A stretch of 64,000 nucleotides of DNA from NCBI GenBank assembly GCA_964523795.1, contig CAZGAO010000009.1, positions 25,929 to 89,928 of the forward strand, read 5' to 3'. Shown one piece after another: positions 27,158 through 35,414 of this stretch (position 1 is the first letter of the stretch; the number at the start of each line of letters is the position of its first letter). Made by a program: the position numbers and the translations under genes. This DNA is from SABY01 sp964523795 (lineage in GTDB: Bacteria > Bacteroidota > Bacteroidia > Bacteroidales > 4484-276). Under the pieces are notes generated by a model. The model had not been told where the DNA came from and searched no databases. It was given only the letters and a program-made list of their open reading frames with translations.

Positions 27158-29056
27158 ATGTCAGATTTTTATAAGACCATTTTTCCGGGATGGATGCAGG
27201 AATTCAAACGTTTTCAAACCCTAAAATCGCAGTTTTATCTCTTTGGCAATGTTTACGATTGCTACTATTTCCCGGTAAATTATGATAAGGTAAAGGATAA
27301 GAGTAAGTTGCAGTGGGCGCGTTTTAACGACCTGAAATTGCTGCTCAAGCTCTATCTTAAAAACGAGGGGTACGAAATTATTTCGTACTACGATGTGATT
27401 GATGGCATCGACATCGAATCGCCGGTGGATGAAGAGCTGGGTAGGAATACTATTGTAAAATATCTGATCGATAATGTGCCCTCAGCCAAAGGGATTCTCG
27501 ATTCGAAGAAAATCGGAAATATCGAAAAAAAGATTACCGATGCCCTCACTTTTTATCGGGTGCTGATGTCGAACAATAAACGGCTGTCGGCGGGCATCAT
27601 CAATTACAGCTCGCGCTTTTCGGGCGACCCCAACAGCCTGAGCGAGGATGAACGTATAATTTTCTTAAAGCTGCTCAAGTCGGCTCAGGATGCCCGCCTC
27701 TTTCCCGAAAAGAAGGGTATGCGCAATATCCTGATTTTTATTTGCGATAAGCTGAACGATATTCCCAGCTGGCTCCTCCTCGAAAACCCGCTTACCCGCG
27801 GTATCCACATCACCAAGCCCAACAAGGTAGAGCGCAATCGTTTTTTGGAAGTGCAAATCCAACGCTTTTACCAGCAGGGTGCGCCGGTACAAACTGCTGA
27901 ACTCAAAGCCGTTTTTGCTGACCTCACCGAGGGCTTTGCCAATCAGGAACTCGAAAATTTGATTACCATCTCTCACCAGGAAAAAATACACGTCAATAAT
28001 ATCCAGCAGATCATCGACCTTTTTAAATACGGTACCCGCGAAAACTTTTGGGAAGACCTGGAAAAGGAAAAGATAGAAAACGCCGGTAGCGAATTGTGCA
28101 AGCGCGTGATGGGGCAGGATGCCGCCATTGCCAAGAGTGTGGAGATTATCCGCCGTGCCAAGCTGGGGCTTAACTCGATTGATATGAAGCGCAATAAGTC
28201 GAAGCCCAAGGGCGTGATGTTTTTTGCAGGGCCAACGGGCGTGGGGAAAACCGAGCTGGCCAAGTCGCTCGCTGCCCTTATTTTTAATGACGAGGATGCT
28301 ATTCTGCGCTTCGACATGAGCGAGTACAACGATTCAAACTCCGACACCAAACTCATCGGTTCGCCCCCGGGATATGTGGGTTACGAGGAAGGGGGGCAAC
28401 TGACTTCGCAACTCAGCGCACGCCCATTTTCTATTGTCCTCTTTGATGAGATCGAAAAAGCACACCCGGTCATCTTCGACAAATTTTTGCAGATTCTCGA
28501 TGATGGTCGCCTAACCGATGGCAAGGGCGAAACGGTGTATTTTAGCGAATCGCTCATTATTTTTACCAGCAACCTCGGCGTTTATACCGAAGACGAAAAC
28601 GGACAGCGGGTGCTCAATGTAAACTACGAAGACTCCAACGATGTTACTGCCAAAAATATCCTCGGCGAAATCCGTAACTTTTTTAATACTAAACTCAATC
28701 GTCCCGAAATATTGAATCGCTTTGGTGACAATTTCGTGGTTTTCGATTTTATTCGCCCTGATGTGGATCGCGCCATCCTGATTAAAAGTTTGAATATGAT
28801 CCGCGAAAATTTGAAAAAGCAAAAAAACTGCGACTTCCAATTTGATGATGCCTTTGTGGCAGATTTCCGGGAGTTTTATATCAGCGATAATCTGATAAAT
28901 GGCGGACGGGGAATTAATAATCGCGTGGAAACCTACATAAAAAATGGGATTGCCAATTTTATGTACGGGCAGGAAAAAATCCAGGAGCTGAGTTTTCGGA
29001 TTTTTGTCGATCGTACGGACAAGCATAAAGTAAAGTTTGAATGTACTGGCAGCTAA
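27158..29056 (+). CDS. Clp/ClpB-type AAA+ ATPase with degenerate N-terminal AAA-like domain
   Basis: A 632-residue protein. Residues about 310-632 are a Clp-family AAA+ module: GPTGVGKT (Walker A, 358-365), IGSPPGYVGYEEGGQL (pore-loop region), FDEIEKAH (Walker B, Asp430-Glu431), FTSNLG (sensor 1), FNTKLNRPEILNRF, and NGGRGINNRVETYI (sensor 2). The N-terminal 300 residues resemble an AAA domain without a P-loop: FYLFGNVYDCYYF near the start and ILIFICDKLNDIPSWLLLENPLTRGIHI further on. A protein-remodelling role is likely. No peptidase-binding loop or ClpP gene is nearby. The last 16 bp overlap the radical SAM gene. Confidence 0.9.
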   Translation: MSDFYKTIFPGWMQEFKRFQTLKSQFYLFGNVYDCYYFPVNYDKVKDKSKLQWARFNDLKLLLKLYLKNEGYEIISYYDVIDGIDIESPVDEELGRNTIVKYLIDNVPSAKGILDSKKIGNIEKKITDALTFYRVLMSNNKRLSAGIINYSSRFSGDPNSLSEDERIIFLKLLKSAQDARLFPEKKGMRNILIFICDKLNDIPSWLLLENPLTRGIHITKPNKVERNRFLEVQIQRFYQQGAPVQTAELKAVFADLTEGFANQELENLITISHQEKIHVNNIQQIIDLFKYGTRENFWEDLEKEKIENAGSELCKRVMGQDAAIAKSVEIIRRAKLGLNSIDMKRNKSKPKGVMFFAGPTGVGKTELAKSLAALIFNDEDAILRFDMSEYNDSNSDTKLIGSPPGYVGYEEGGQLTSQLSARPFSIVLFDEIEKAHPVIFDKFLQILDDGRLTDGKGETVYFSESLIIFTSNLGVYTEDENGQRVLNVNYEDSNDVTAKNILGEIRNFFNTKLNRPEILNRFGDNFVVFDFIRPDVDRAILIKSLNMIRENLKKQKNCDFQFDDAFVADFREFYISDNLINGGRGINNRVETYIKNGIANFMYGQEKIQELSFRIFVDRTDKHKVKFECTGS

Positions 29057-29700
29057 ATAGAATTATCTACCCCGTTTACAATCTGGGGTCTGGAAGGCGG
29101 CTGGCCATCTGGGTGCAGGGCTGTAGCCTGGGCTGCCCGGGCTGCATCAACCCCGAGCTGTGGGATGCCACCAGGGGAAGAAAAGTGGAGGTTTTTGGAT
29201 TGGCACAGATGATACAGGAGATCGCGCATAATTTTGACGGGATTACGATTACCGGCGGCGAACCCTTCGACCAATACGAGGCACTCATGGTTTTTACCAG
29301 TTTTATCAAACAGGAAACCAGGCTTGATACCTTGGTTTTTTCGGGTTATACCCTGGCCGAATTACAATCCAAATTTCCGGATAACTTGTTTACTCGTGCC
29401 ATCAACTATTTGATCGATGGCCGCTACCAGCGCGATTTGCACGCGGATGATCAACTGCGTGGTTCTTCCAATCAGCAACTGTATCGTTTTTCAAAATCTT
29501 CCGCTAATGGTGCTGCTGATTATGCAAGGGACAGCAAAATAGAGCAGCTCGATTTTTGGAAAGCCACCGGACATTGGGCTTTAAAAATTGACGAGAACAA
29601 ACAAGCTTTTATGAGCGGTATTCCACGCCGCGACGACATGGAGTATTTGGCCAGACGCTTGGCCGATTCAGGAATTAAATTCGAAATCAAAAATGTATAA
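29041..29700 (+). CDS. Radical SAM activase-like protein (NrdG-type, 4Fe-4S)
   Basis: A 219-residue protein. The CxxxCxxC cluster motif is CSLGCPGC (residues 28-35), placed as in NrdG and pyruvate formate-lyase activases. TITGGEPFDQ follows at about 75-84, then YLIDGRYQ and LRGSSNQQL, both typical of the NrdG group. These enzymes cleave S-adenosylmethionine and generate a radical on a partner protein. No anaerobic ribonucleotide reductase or other glycyl-radical enzyme lies in the window, so the target is unknown. The start overlaps the AAA+ gene by 16 bp and the end overlaps the FHA gene by 8 bp, which ties it to this operon. Confidence 0.87.
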   Translation: MYWQLNRIIYPVYNLGSGRRLAIWVQGCSLGCPGCINPELWDATRGRKVEVFGLAQMIQEIAHNFDGITITGGEPFDQYEALMVFTSFIKQETRLDTLVFSGYTLAELQSKFPDNLFTRAINYLIDGRYQRDLHADDQLRGSSNQQLYRFSKSSANGAADYARDSKIEQLDFWKATGHWALKIDENKQAFMSGIPRRDDMEYLARRLADSGIKFEIKNV

Positions 29701-30316
29701 GATTAATTGCGATTATTGCTTTGAAAGCTATTTCTTTGAGAAGCTGGATGAAAAGCCAGCAGACTGCAAAAATTGTAACTCACCGCTCGATCACATCGAG
29801 CCGGAGCTGGTGGATGCGGAAAGCCCGGAGGTAGTTTTGGATGATCAGGATATAGTTCTCCGTTTTACCTATCAAAAAACCGGCGAGCGTATTAGCATTC
29901 CATTTAGCGATACCATAGTTCTGGGTCGCCAAAGTGCCGGCAAAAGTGTGTTTGAAAAAATTCCCCAGATCAGTCGCGAGCATTGCAAGATCGAGTTTAT
30001 CCACGGGCAATACCGGGTAACCGATTTAAATTCGCTCAATGGCACTTTCGTGGGCTCTTCACGCCGCGATTGCCTGAAACATCAAAAAGAAGTTTTGACG
30101 GATAACTCAGTGCTTTATCTGGGGCGTGAGCCTTTTTTGGTAAGTATTAACCTGGATGCGGCGAATACTAAAATCACGAAAAACCTTAGCGCGGCTGCTG
30201 ACGATTTCGATGCCCTTAGATTTAAGTGCAAAGCCTGCGGCAAAGTCCACGCGATGAACCTGATGATTTGCGATGAGTGCGGATCTTATGGTCAAATTGA
30301 ACCGCTCACCGATTAA
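29693..30316 (+). CDS. FHA-domain protein with zinc ribbons at both ends
   Basis: A 207-residue protein. An N-terminal zinc ribbon has CDYC and CKNC (residues 5-8 and 24-27). The FHA domain (about 60-150) has the phospho-Thr-binding signature GRQSAGKSVFEKIPQISREH and the downstream TDLNSLNGTFV. A C-terminal zinc ribbon has CKAC and CDEC. FHA domains bind phosphothreonine, so this is the likely reader of the upstream kinase. It is the last gene of the overlapping set. No membrane segment is seen. Confidence 0.9.
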   Translation: MYKINCDYCFESYFFEKLDEKPADCKNCNSPLDHIEPELVDAESPEVVLDDQDIVLRFTYQKTGERISIPFSDTIVLGRQSAGKSVFEKIPQISREHCKIEFIHGQYRVTDLNSLNGTFVGSSRRDCLKHQKEVLTDNSVLYLGREPFLVSINLDAANTKITKNLSAAADDFDALRFKCKACGKVHAMNLMICDECGSYGQIEPLTD

Positions 30317-30371
30317 GTTTGTTGTGCCTCTGTAATTTTTAATTTTATAACCAGGAACCTTATTTAATTTC

Positions 30372-31043
30372 ATGTCAAATCATAAATCAGAAACTTTATC
30401 CAAAGCCATCACCGTGCAGAGCGTTCGCATGCTCACCGATTTTGCTTATGTATTAAAATTCGATCGCAAGCAAAGACCCTTCACCGCAGGGCAGCACGTT
30501 ATTTTGGGTATTAAAAACGAAAACAATGCCCGCGAATATTCGGTTTACAGCGGTGAGCACGACGATTATTTTGAAGTCCTGATAAAAGAGGTACTCGAAG
30601 GCGATGTTTCTAAGCGATTAAAAAAACTAAAGACCGGAAGCCAGTTGCAGATGGACGGGCCGCTGGGTTTTTTTAGCATAAAAGCATCCGATATCGAAAC
30701 TCAAAAATTTGTCTTCCTGGCCACAGGCTCGGGCATAGCGCCCTTCCGCAGCTTTGTGCGTTCCTATCCCAAGCTGGATTATACGCTTTTGCATGGCGTG
30801 CGATATGCCGGCGAAGCCTACGATCGTGAGGAGTATGACCCCGAGCGATATTTGCTTTGCACCACGGCGGACGAATCGGGCGACTTTCATGGCCGCATCA
30901 CCGATTATCTGCGCCAGCATGACATCGATACGCAGGCTCATTATTATCTTTGTGGCAACGTAAAAATGATTCACGAAGCCTTCGATATCCTTAAAGAAAA
31001 AAATGTGGCTCAGGAAAATATGCACGCCGAAGTTTATTTTTAG
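30372..31043 (+). CDS. Ferredoxin/flavodoxin-NADP reductase-like oxidoreductase
   Basis: A 223-residue protein with an FAD-binding barrel (FTAGQHVIL, REYSVYSG, the RxYS flavin motif) and an NAD(P)-binding half (FLATGSGIAPFRSFV, then HYYLCGNVKMI and a C-terminal AEVYF). It transfers electrons between NAD(P)H and a ferredoxin or flavodoxin. It follows the FHA gene by 55 bp in the same direction. It could supply electrons to the 4Fe-4S radical SAM protein, but it could equally be an independent housekeeping gene. Confidence 0.85.
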   Translation: MSNHKSETLSKAITVQSVRMLTDFAYVLKFDRKQRPFTAGQHVILGIKNENNAREYSVYSGEHDDYFEVLIKEVLEGDVSKRLKKLKTGSQLQMDGPLGFFSIKASDIETQKFVFLATGSGIAPFRSFVRSYPKLDYTLLHGVRYAGEAYDREEYDPERYLLCTTADESGDFHGRITDYLRQHDIDTQAHYYLCGNVKMIHEAFDILKEKNVAQENMHAEVYF

Positions 31044-31096
31044 CCTGACGTATTCATAAGTATTAGCTTTTGCAATATTTATGAATAGTACAGGCT
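31042..31096. terminator. Long inverted repeat between the reductase and miaB
   Basis: AGCCTG pairs with CAGGCT, and TATTCATAAGTATT pairs with AATATTTATGAATA with one G-T, around a 9-nt loop. The hairpin begins at the reductase stop codon. There is no T run, so it may be a bidirectional or stabilising structure. Confidence 0.55.
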
Positions 31097-31168
31097 AAGC
31101 CCAGATTAATAATTTCCCCTGTTTGCCGTTAGCTGTTTACAAATTTTACAAGAATTTAAAATCATAAC

Positions 31169-32518
31169 ATGAAATATCATCTTATTACCTTAGGATGCCA
31201 AATGAATATGTCGGACAGCGAGCGTGTGCGCACCATCATCGAAACGCAAACAGGCTACCAGTGGACCGACCATGAAGACGAAGCCAACCTGGTAGGTATT
31301 CTGGCCTGCTCGGTACGGCAAAAGGCCATCGACAAAGTGTATTCGCGTATCCAGAAATGGAACAAATGGAAAAACCATAAAAGCCTTATTACCTTTATCT
31401 CGGGCTGCATCCTGCCCAACGACATGGAAAAATTCCTCAAATTGTTTGATATTGTTTTTAGGATGAGCGAGCTGGAAAAACTGCCCGAGATGATCAGACA
31501 TTATGGGGTGGTAACGCCGGCAGCGCTTTTTACTGACCTTGATGGCATGCCCGGCAACGATAGCATTGATAGTTTTTGGAAGGTTAATCCGCATTACAGC
31601 TCCGATTACGAAGCCTTTGTGCCCATTCAAAATGGCTGTGATAAGTTTTGCACTTTTTGTGCTGTGCCCTACACTCGTGGCCGGGAGGTTTCCAGGCCAT
31701 CCGGCGAAATTATTTCGGAAGTGCAAAGGCTTGTCGAAGAGGGTTATAAATCCTTAACCCTGCTTGGGCAAAACGTTAATTCGTATGGTCTGGATAAAAA
31801 GGGCGAAGAAATTAGTTTTCCACAATTGCTGGGTGCGATTGGCGAAATGGGCATAAAATCCGGAAAGAAGTTCTGGCTTTATTTTACCTCGCCTCATCCG
31901 CGCGATATGACCGATGAGGTAATCGAAATGGTGGCAAATTACGATTGCCTGGCCAAGCAAATCCATCTACCTATTCAATCGGGCGACGACAAGGTGCTGA
32001 TAAAAATGAACCGCAAACATACCGTGGACAGATACCGCCAAATTATGGATACCATCCGGCGATTGATTCCCCAGGCCACGGTGTTTACTGATATTATCGT
32101 GGGCTTTACTGGCGAAACAGACGAGGCTTTTGAGAATACACGCAAGATTATTCACGAGTTTAAATACAACATGGCCTACATCGCCCAATACTCCGTTAGG
32201 CCGGGAGCTACCAGTTCGCGGTGGGCCGACGATGTGCCCAAAGAAGTAAAAAGCACCCGCTTTCATCAGTTGAGCCAGGATTTGCGCATGCATACCGCTG
32301 TTCATAATCAGCAAATGATTGGGCAGCAATACACCGTTTTAGTTACCGGCTCCGATCGCAAGGAAGGTTATCTTTCGGCACTCACCGAAGGGAAGATCGT
32401 TTGCCGTTTTGCCAGCGATGACCTGAGTTTAATAGGTAAGTTTGTGGATATTACCATCATCTCGTCCACCGATTTCTCCGTCGAAGGGCAAATGGTAAAG
32501 CAGCCTGCAGGGGTTTAG
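31169..32518 (+). CDS. miaB: tRNA-2-methylthio-N6-dimethylallyladenosine synthase
   Basis: A 449-residue protein of the methylthiotransferase family. The N-terminal UPF0004 domain has cluster cysteines in TLGCQMN, ACSVRQKA and SGCILPN. The radical SAM motif is CDKFCTFCAVPYTRGREVSRP-like, read as CDKFCTFC plus AVPYTRG. A C-terminal TRAM domain ends the protein. It adds the methylthio group to i6A37 of tRNAs reading UNN codons. It could instead be another member of the family (MtaB, RimO), but the GCQMN N terminus favours MiaB. Confidence 0.88.
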   Translation: MKYHLITLGCQMNMSDSERVRTIIETQTGYQWTDHEDEANLVGILACSVRQKAIDKVYSRIQKWNKWKNHKSLITFISGCILPNDMEKFLKLFDIVFRMSELEKLPEMIRHYGVVTPAALFTDLDGMPGNDSIDSFWKVNPHYSSDYEAFVPIQNGCDKFCTFCAVPYTRGREVSRPSGEIISEVQRLVEEGYKSLTLLGQNVNSYGLDKKGEEISFPQLLGAIGEMGIKSGKKFWLYFTSPHPRDMTDEVIEMVANYDCLAKQIHLPIQSGDDKVLIKMNRKHTVDRYRQIMDTIRRLIPQATVFTDIIVGFTGETDEAFENTRKIIHEFKYNMAYIAQYSVRPGATSSRWADDVPKEVKSTRFHQLSQDLRMHTAVHNQQMIGQQYTVLVTGSDRKEGYLSALTEGKIVCRFASDDLSLIGKFVDITIISSTDFSVEGQMVKQPAGV

Positions 32519-32618
32519 GAAATTATCATTTGCTTTATAGATTTCTACCAACATTCCCTTTCTATTGCATACTTCCGTTTTTTGTTTCTTTGTTTTTATT
32601 TATAAATGAATTTACAAA

Positions 32619-34259
32619 ATGAACAAAATATTTACGCTAACCTTCCTCGTAATAATTTCTGTCAATGCCTTTGGGCAGGATATGTACTTCCCTCCTGAGT
32701 TTGAAAAACAGGAAGGCCTGCTGCTTACCTGGGATTACAACGATAGTCGCAACCCAATTACCGCAGCCATTGCCAAAGCCGTTCAGCCCTCCGCAAGGGT
32801 TTGGGTAATTTACTATCCCGGCACAGCTCCCATGGATACCACCGAAATTCGCGACTATTTGCGTAATCATAGTGTGCCCGATGCAAACGTTTTCCTCATC
32901 CCAGCCTGGACCGAAACCCTTTGGATACGCGATTACGGCCCTTTCGCCGGTTACAATTTGGAGGTTTCTTCGCCCGAAAGGCTATTCTTCGATGCCGGTT
33001 ACTCCAACTACGGCCGACCTAACGATGATGCCATCCCCACGCAGTTGGGCGACTTAATGAATATCGCTGTCCAGGATTTCCCCTTGCAGTTTGAAGGTGG
33101 CAATGTGCTGACCGATGGCCTGGGCCGTGCCTGGGGCAGCACCCGGATATTTTCGCAAAACCCCCAGATGACCCCAAAAGAAGTGGAAGTAATGATGGAA
33201 TCCTATTTTGGTATTGATGATATGATGTTTTTGGAGGCAGTGGTGAACAGCGGCGGTGGAATTTGGTGCCACGTGGATATGTTTATGAAAATCCTGGACA
33301 GCGAAACTATCATGATTTCAGAATATCCCGATTTTGTTCCCGATTACGCGCTCATCGAATCCTTTGTGGATACGCTCTCCAAAATGACAAATGCCAACGG
33401 GCGAGCCTATCAGATTGTGCGAATTCCCGCACCTCCCAAAGCCAATGGCCAATGGGCTACAAGTCAAAACGATGAGATGCGCACCTACACCAATTCCATT
33501 ATTATCAACGATGTGGTGGTAGTGCCGTCGTACGATTTACCGATTTACGACAGCCTGGCCTTTCAAATTTACAGTGAGCAGATGCCCGGTTATCGCATCG
33601 AAATGGTAGAAGCGGTCGAGCTAACGCCACTTTATGGATCCTTGCATTGCATCTCGAAAGAGGTAACGAAAGCTGATTTTTTAAAAATCAATCATGCAAA
33701 GCTGTGCGGAATGAAGGATTATACCGATCCTTTTTTTATAGAAACTGAAATATGGACGGATGGCCAGCCCGATTCTGCCTTTGTGTTTTACAAAACTTTG
33801 GGAGAGCCAAATTTTAATAAAACCGCCCTCACAGCTTCCGGTGATGTTTTTAAGGCCGCCCTCGCCAACATCGAGTACCGCGATACCATCACTTATTTTC
33901 TTTCTGTTTTTAAAGCTGGAGATCAAACGAACTTCCCCACCCAGGGTGCTGGCGGAGCTTACACTTTTTGGTTTGACCCATCGGTGGATATCCGCGAAAG
34001 CGTGTTGTCGAATAACGAAACTTTTGATGTTTTCCCCAATCCTGCTTCTCAGGCATTTTCGATAGGCCTTAGTTTGGATGACTTTCCATATCACTTAGAT
34101 ATTTTCAATGCGATGGGTAAATCGGTTTTCCAAGCAGCAATTCTGCAAAATTATCAATTCATACCAGTAGCAACTAATTTGCCAAATGGCCTTTATTATT
34201 TGCAATTGCAAAAAGATGCCAGGATTTTAGGTCGTCAAAAATTATTGATAATAAAATAA
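32619..34259 (+). CDS. Secreted peptidylarginine-deiminase-like protein with T9SS domain
   Basis: A 546-residue protein with a signal peptide ending AFGQ (residue 20). The catalytic domain (about 22-370) is of the agmatine deiminase / bacterial peptidylarginine deiminase family: WIRDYGPFAGY, GGIWCHVDMFMKIL and YGSLHCISKEV supply the Asp, His and Cys expected for guanidine hydrolysis. A linker and a sorting domain (FDVFPNPASQAF to LLIIK) follow. With a signal peptide and T9SS domain it acts outside the cell, so protein or peptide arginine is more likely than agmatine. The aat gene starts 2 bp after the stop. Confidence 0.87.
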   Translation: MNKIFTLTFLVIISVNAFGQDMYFPPEFEKQEGLLLTWDYNDSRNPITAAIAKAVQPSARVWVIYYPGTAPMDTTEIRDYLRNHSVPDANVFLIPAWTETLWIRDYGPFAGYNLEVSSPERLFFDAGYSNYGRPNDDAIPTQLGDLMNIAVQDFPLQFEGGNVLTDGLGRAWGSTRIFSQNPQMTPKEVEVMMESYFGIDDMMFLEAVVNSGGGIWCHVDMFMKILDSETIMISEYPDFVPDYALIESFVDTLSKMTNANGRAYQIVRIPAPPKANGQWATSQNDEMRTYTNSIIINDVVVVPSYDLPIYDSLAFQIYSEQMPGYRIEMVEAVELTPLYGSLHCISKEVTKADFLKINHAKLCGMKDYTDPFFIETEIWTDGQPDSAFVFYKTLGEPNFNKTALTASGDVFKAALANIEYRDTITYFLSVFKAGDQTNFPTQGAGGAYTFWFDPSVDIRESVLSNNETFDVFPNPASQAFSIGLSLDDFPYHLDIFNAMGKSVFQAAILQNYQFIPVATNLPNGLYYLQLQKDARILGRQKLLIIK

Positions 34260-34261
34260 GA

Positions 34262-34942
34262 ATGCCCGTTTATCAACTCACCGATGATCTGATTTTTCCC
34301 TCGCCTATGTTGTCCGAGCCGGACGGCCTGCTTGCTATTGATGGCGATCTTTCTACGGACAGGCTTTTGCTGGCTTATGCCAATGGGATTTTTCCCTGGT
34401 ACGACCAAGACTCGCCCATTATGTGGTGGTCGCCCGGGCCGCGCATGGTGCTCTATCCTGATAAGTTGAAAGTTTCTAAATCTTTAGCCCAAACTATACG
34501 CAACAAAGGTTATTCGGTGGCTTTTGATACTAATTTTGCCGGAGTGATTGCACAATGCGCCACAGCAAATCGCCCCGATCAGGATGGAACCTGGATTACT
34601 ACTGAAATGCAAGAGGCCTACATTGGCCTGCACAACGAAGGATTTGCGCATTCGGTAGAAATTTATCACGAAAAAACACTGGTCGGTGGGCTTTACGGTG
34701 TATCTTTGGGGCGTATTTTTTTTGGCGAATCCATGTTTCACAATAAGCGTGATGCTTCAAAGGCAGCCTTGTATTATTTAGTTAAGAAACTGAAGGCATG
34801 GGATTTTGATTTGATTGATGCCCAGCAAAACACCGGGCATATTAGAAGTATGGGAGGAGAATTGATGGATAAGTCCGTTTTTCTGAATATTTTAAAAAAA
34901 TCTTTAAAAGCCCCAACAATACGCGGAAAGTGGAGTTTGTAG
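34262..34942 (+). CDS. aat: Leucyl/phenylalanyl-tRNA--protein transferase
   Basis: A 226-residue protein of normal family length. It has the N-terminal SEPDGLLAIDGDLS, then GIFPWYDQDSPIMWWSPGPR in the substrate pocket and GGLYGVSLGRIFFGESMFH. It moves Leu or Phe from tRNA to proteins with N-terminal Arg or Lys, marking them for ClpS/ClpAP degradation. It lies 2 bp after the secreted deiminase gene, so they are probably co-transcribed. Confidence 0.93.
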   Translation: MPVYQLTDDLIFPSPMLSEPDGLLAIDGDLSTDRLLLAYANGIFPWYDQDSPIMWWSPGPRMVLYPDKLKVSKSLAQTIRNKGYSVAFDTNFAGVIAQCATANRPDQDGTWITTEMQEAYIGLHNEGFAHSVEIYHEKTLVGGLYGVSLGRIFFGESMFHNKRDASKAALYYLVKKLKAWDFDLIDAQQNTGHIRSMGGELMDKSVFLNILKKSLKAPTIRGKWSL

Positions 34943-35018
34943 TACGAAATTGAAATTGCCTTGAAAAATCGAGAAATATTAATACACAAATATTACTTAC
35001 AATAATAAGATCAAGAAT

Positions 35019-35396
35019 ATGAGTTTTGAAATTACAGGAAAGTTAATCGAGAAATTTGAAGCACAACAGGTAACCGACCGTTTCAGGAAACGGGAATTTG
35101 TGCTCGAAACCCGTGAAAATGTGGGCACATCAGAGTTTGTTGAAACCATCAAATTCCAGCTTACACAGGATCGCTGCGATTTGATAGATGCCATTAATTT
35201 AGGTGAGGATGTAAAAGTATCCTTCAATGTTCGAGGACGGCGCTGGGAGAAAAATGGTCAGGTGAGTTATTTTAACAACCTTGAGGCCTGGAAAGCTGAG
35301 AAAAAACAAGCGAACGACCAGCCTCACGACATGCCGCCACCACCTTCGGAAGCGGATATCCCAGCCGAAGAACCCACCGATGATCTGCCTTTTTAA
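35019..35396 (+). CDS. DUF3127 single-strand-binding-like protein
   Basis: A 125-residue protein. The N-terminal 90 residues match DUF3127 (FEITGKLIEKF, KREFVLET, VSFNVRGRRWEKNG), an OB-like fold found in Bacteroidota and presumed to bind nucleic acid. The C-terminal tail is acidic and ends DDLPF, the same kind of tail as in single-stranded DNA-binding proteins, where it recruits partners. Confidence 0.85.
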   Translation: MSFEITGKLIEKFEAQQVTDRFRKREFVLETRENVGTSEFVETIKFQLTQDRCDLIDAINLGEDVKVSFNVRGRRWEKNGQVSYFNNLEAWKAEKKQANDQPHDMPPPPSEADIPAEEPTDDLPF

Positions 35397-35414
35397 TACA
35401 CTAATGCCTATCGG

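Noticed and set aside
21397..30316. Type VI secretion regulatory set (PppA, PpkA, Fha, ClpV)
   Set aside because: No sheath, baseplate, VgrG or membrane-complex gene is in the window, and the AAA+ protein is not of ClpV form. Radical SAM and MSGPK genes do not belong to that system.
21397..30316. TerY-type tellurite/phage-resistance triad
   Set aside because: PP2C and kinase fit, but no vWA (TerY), TerC or TerD domain is present.
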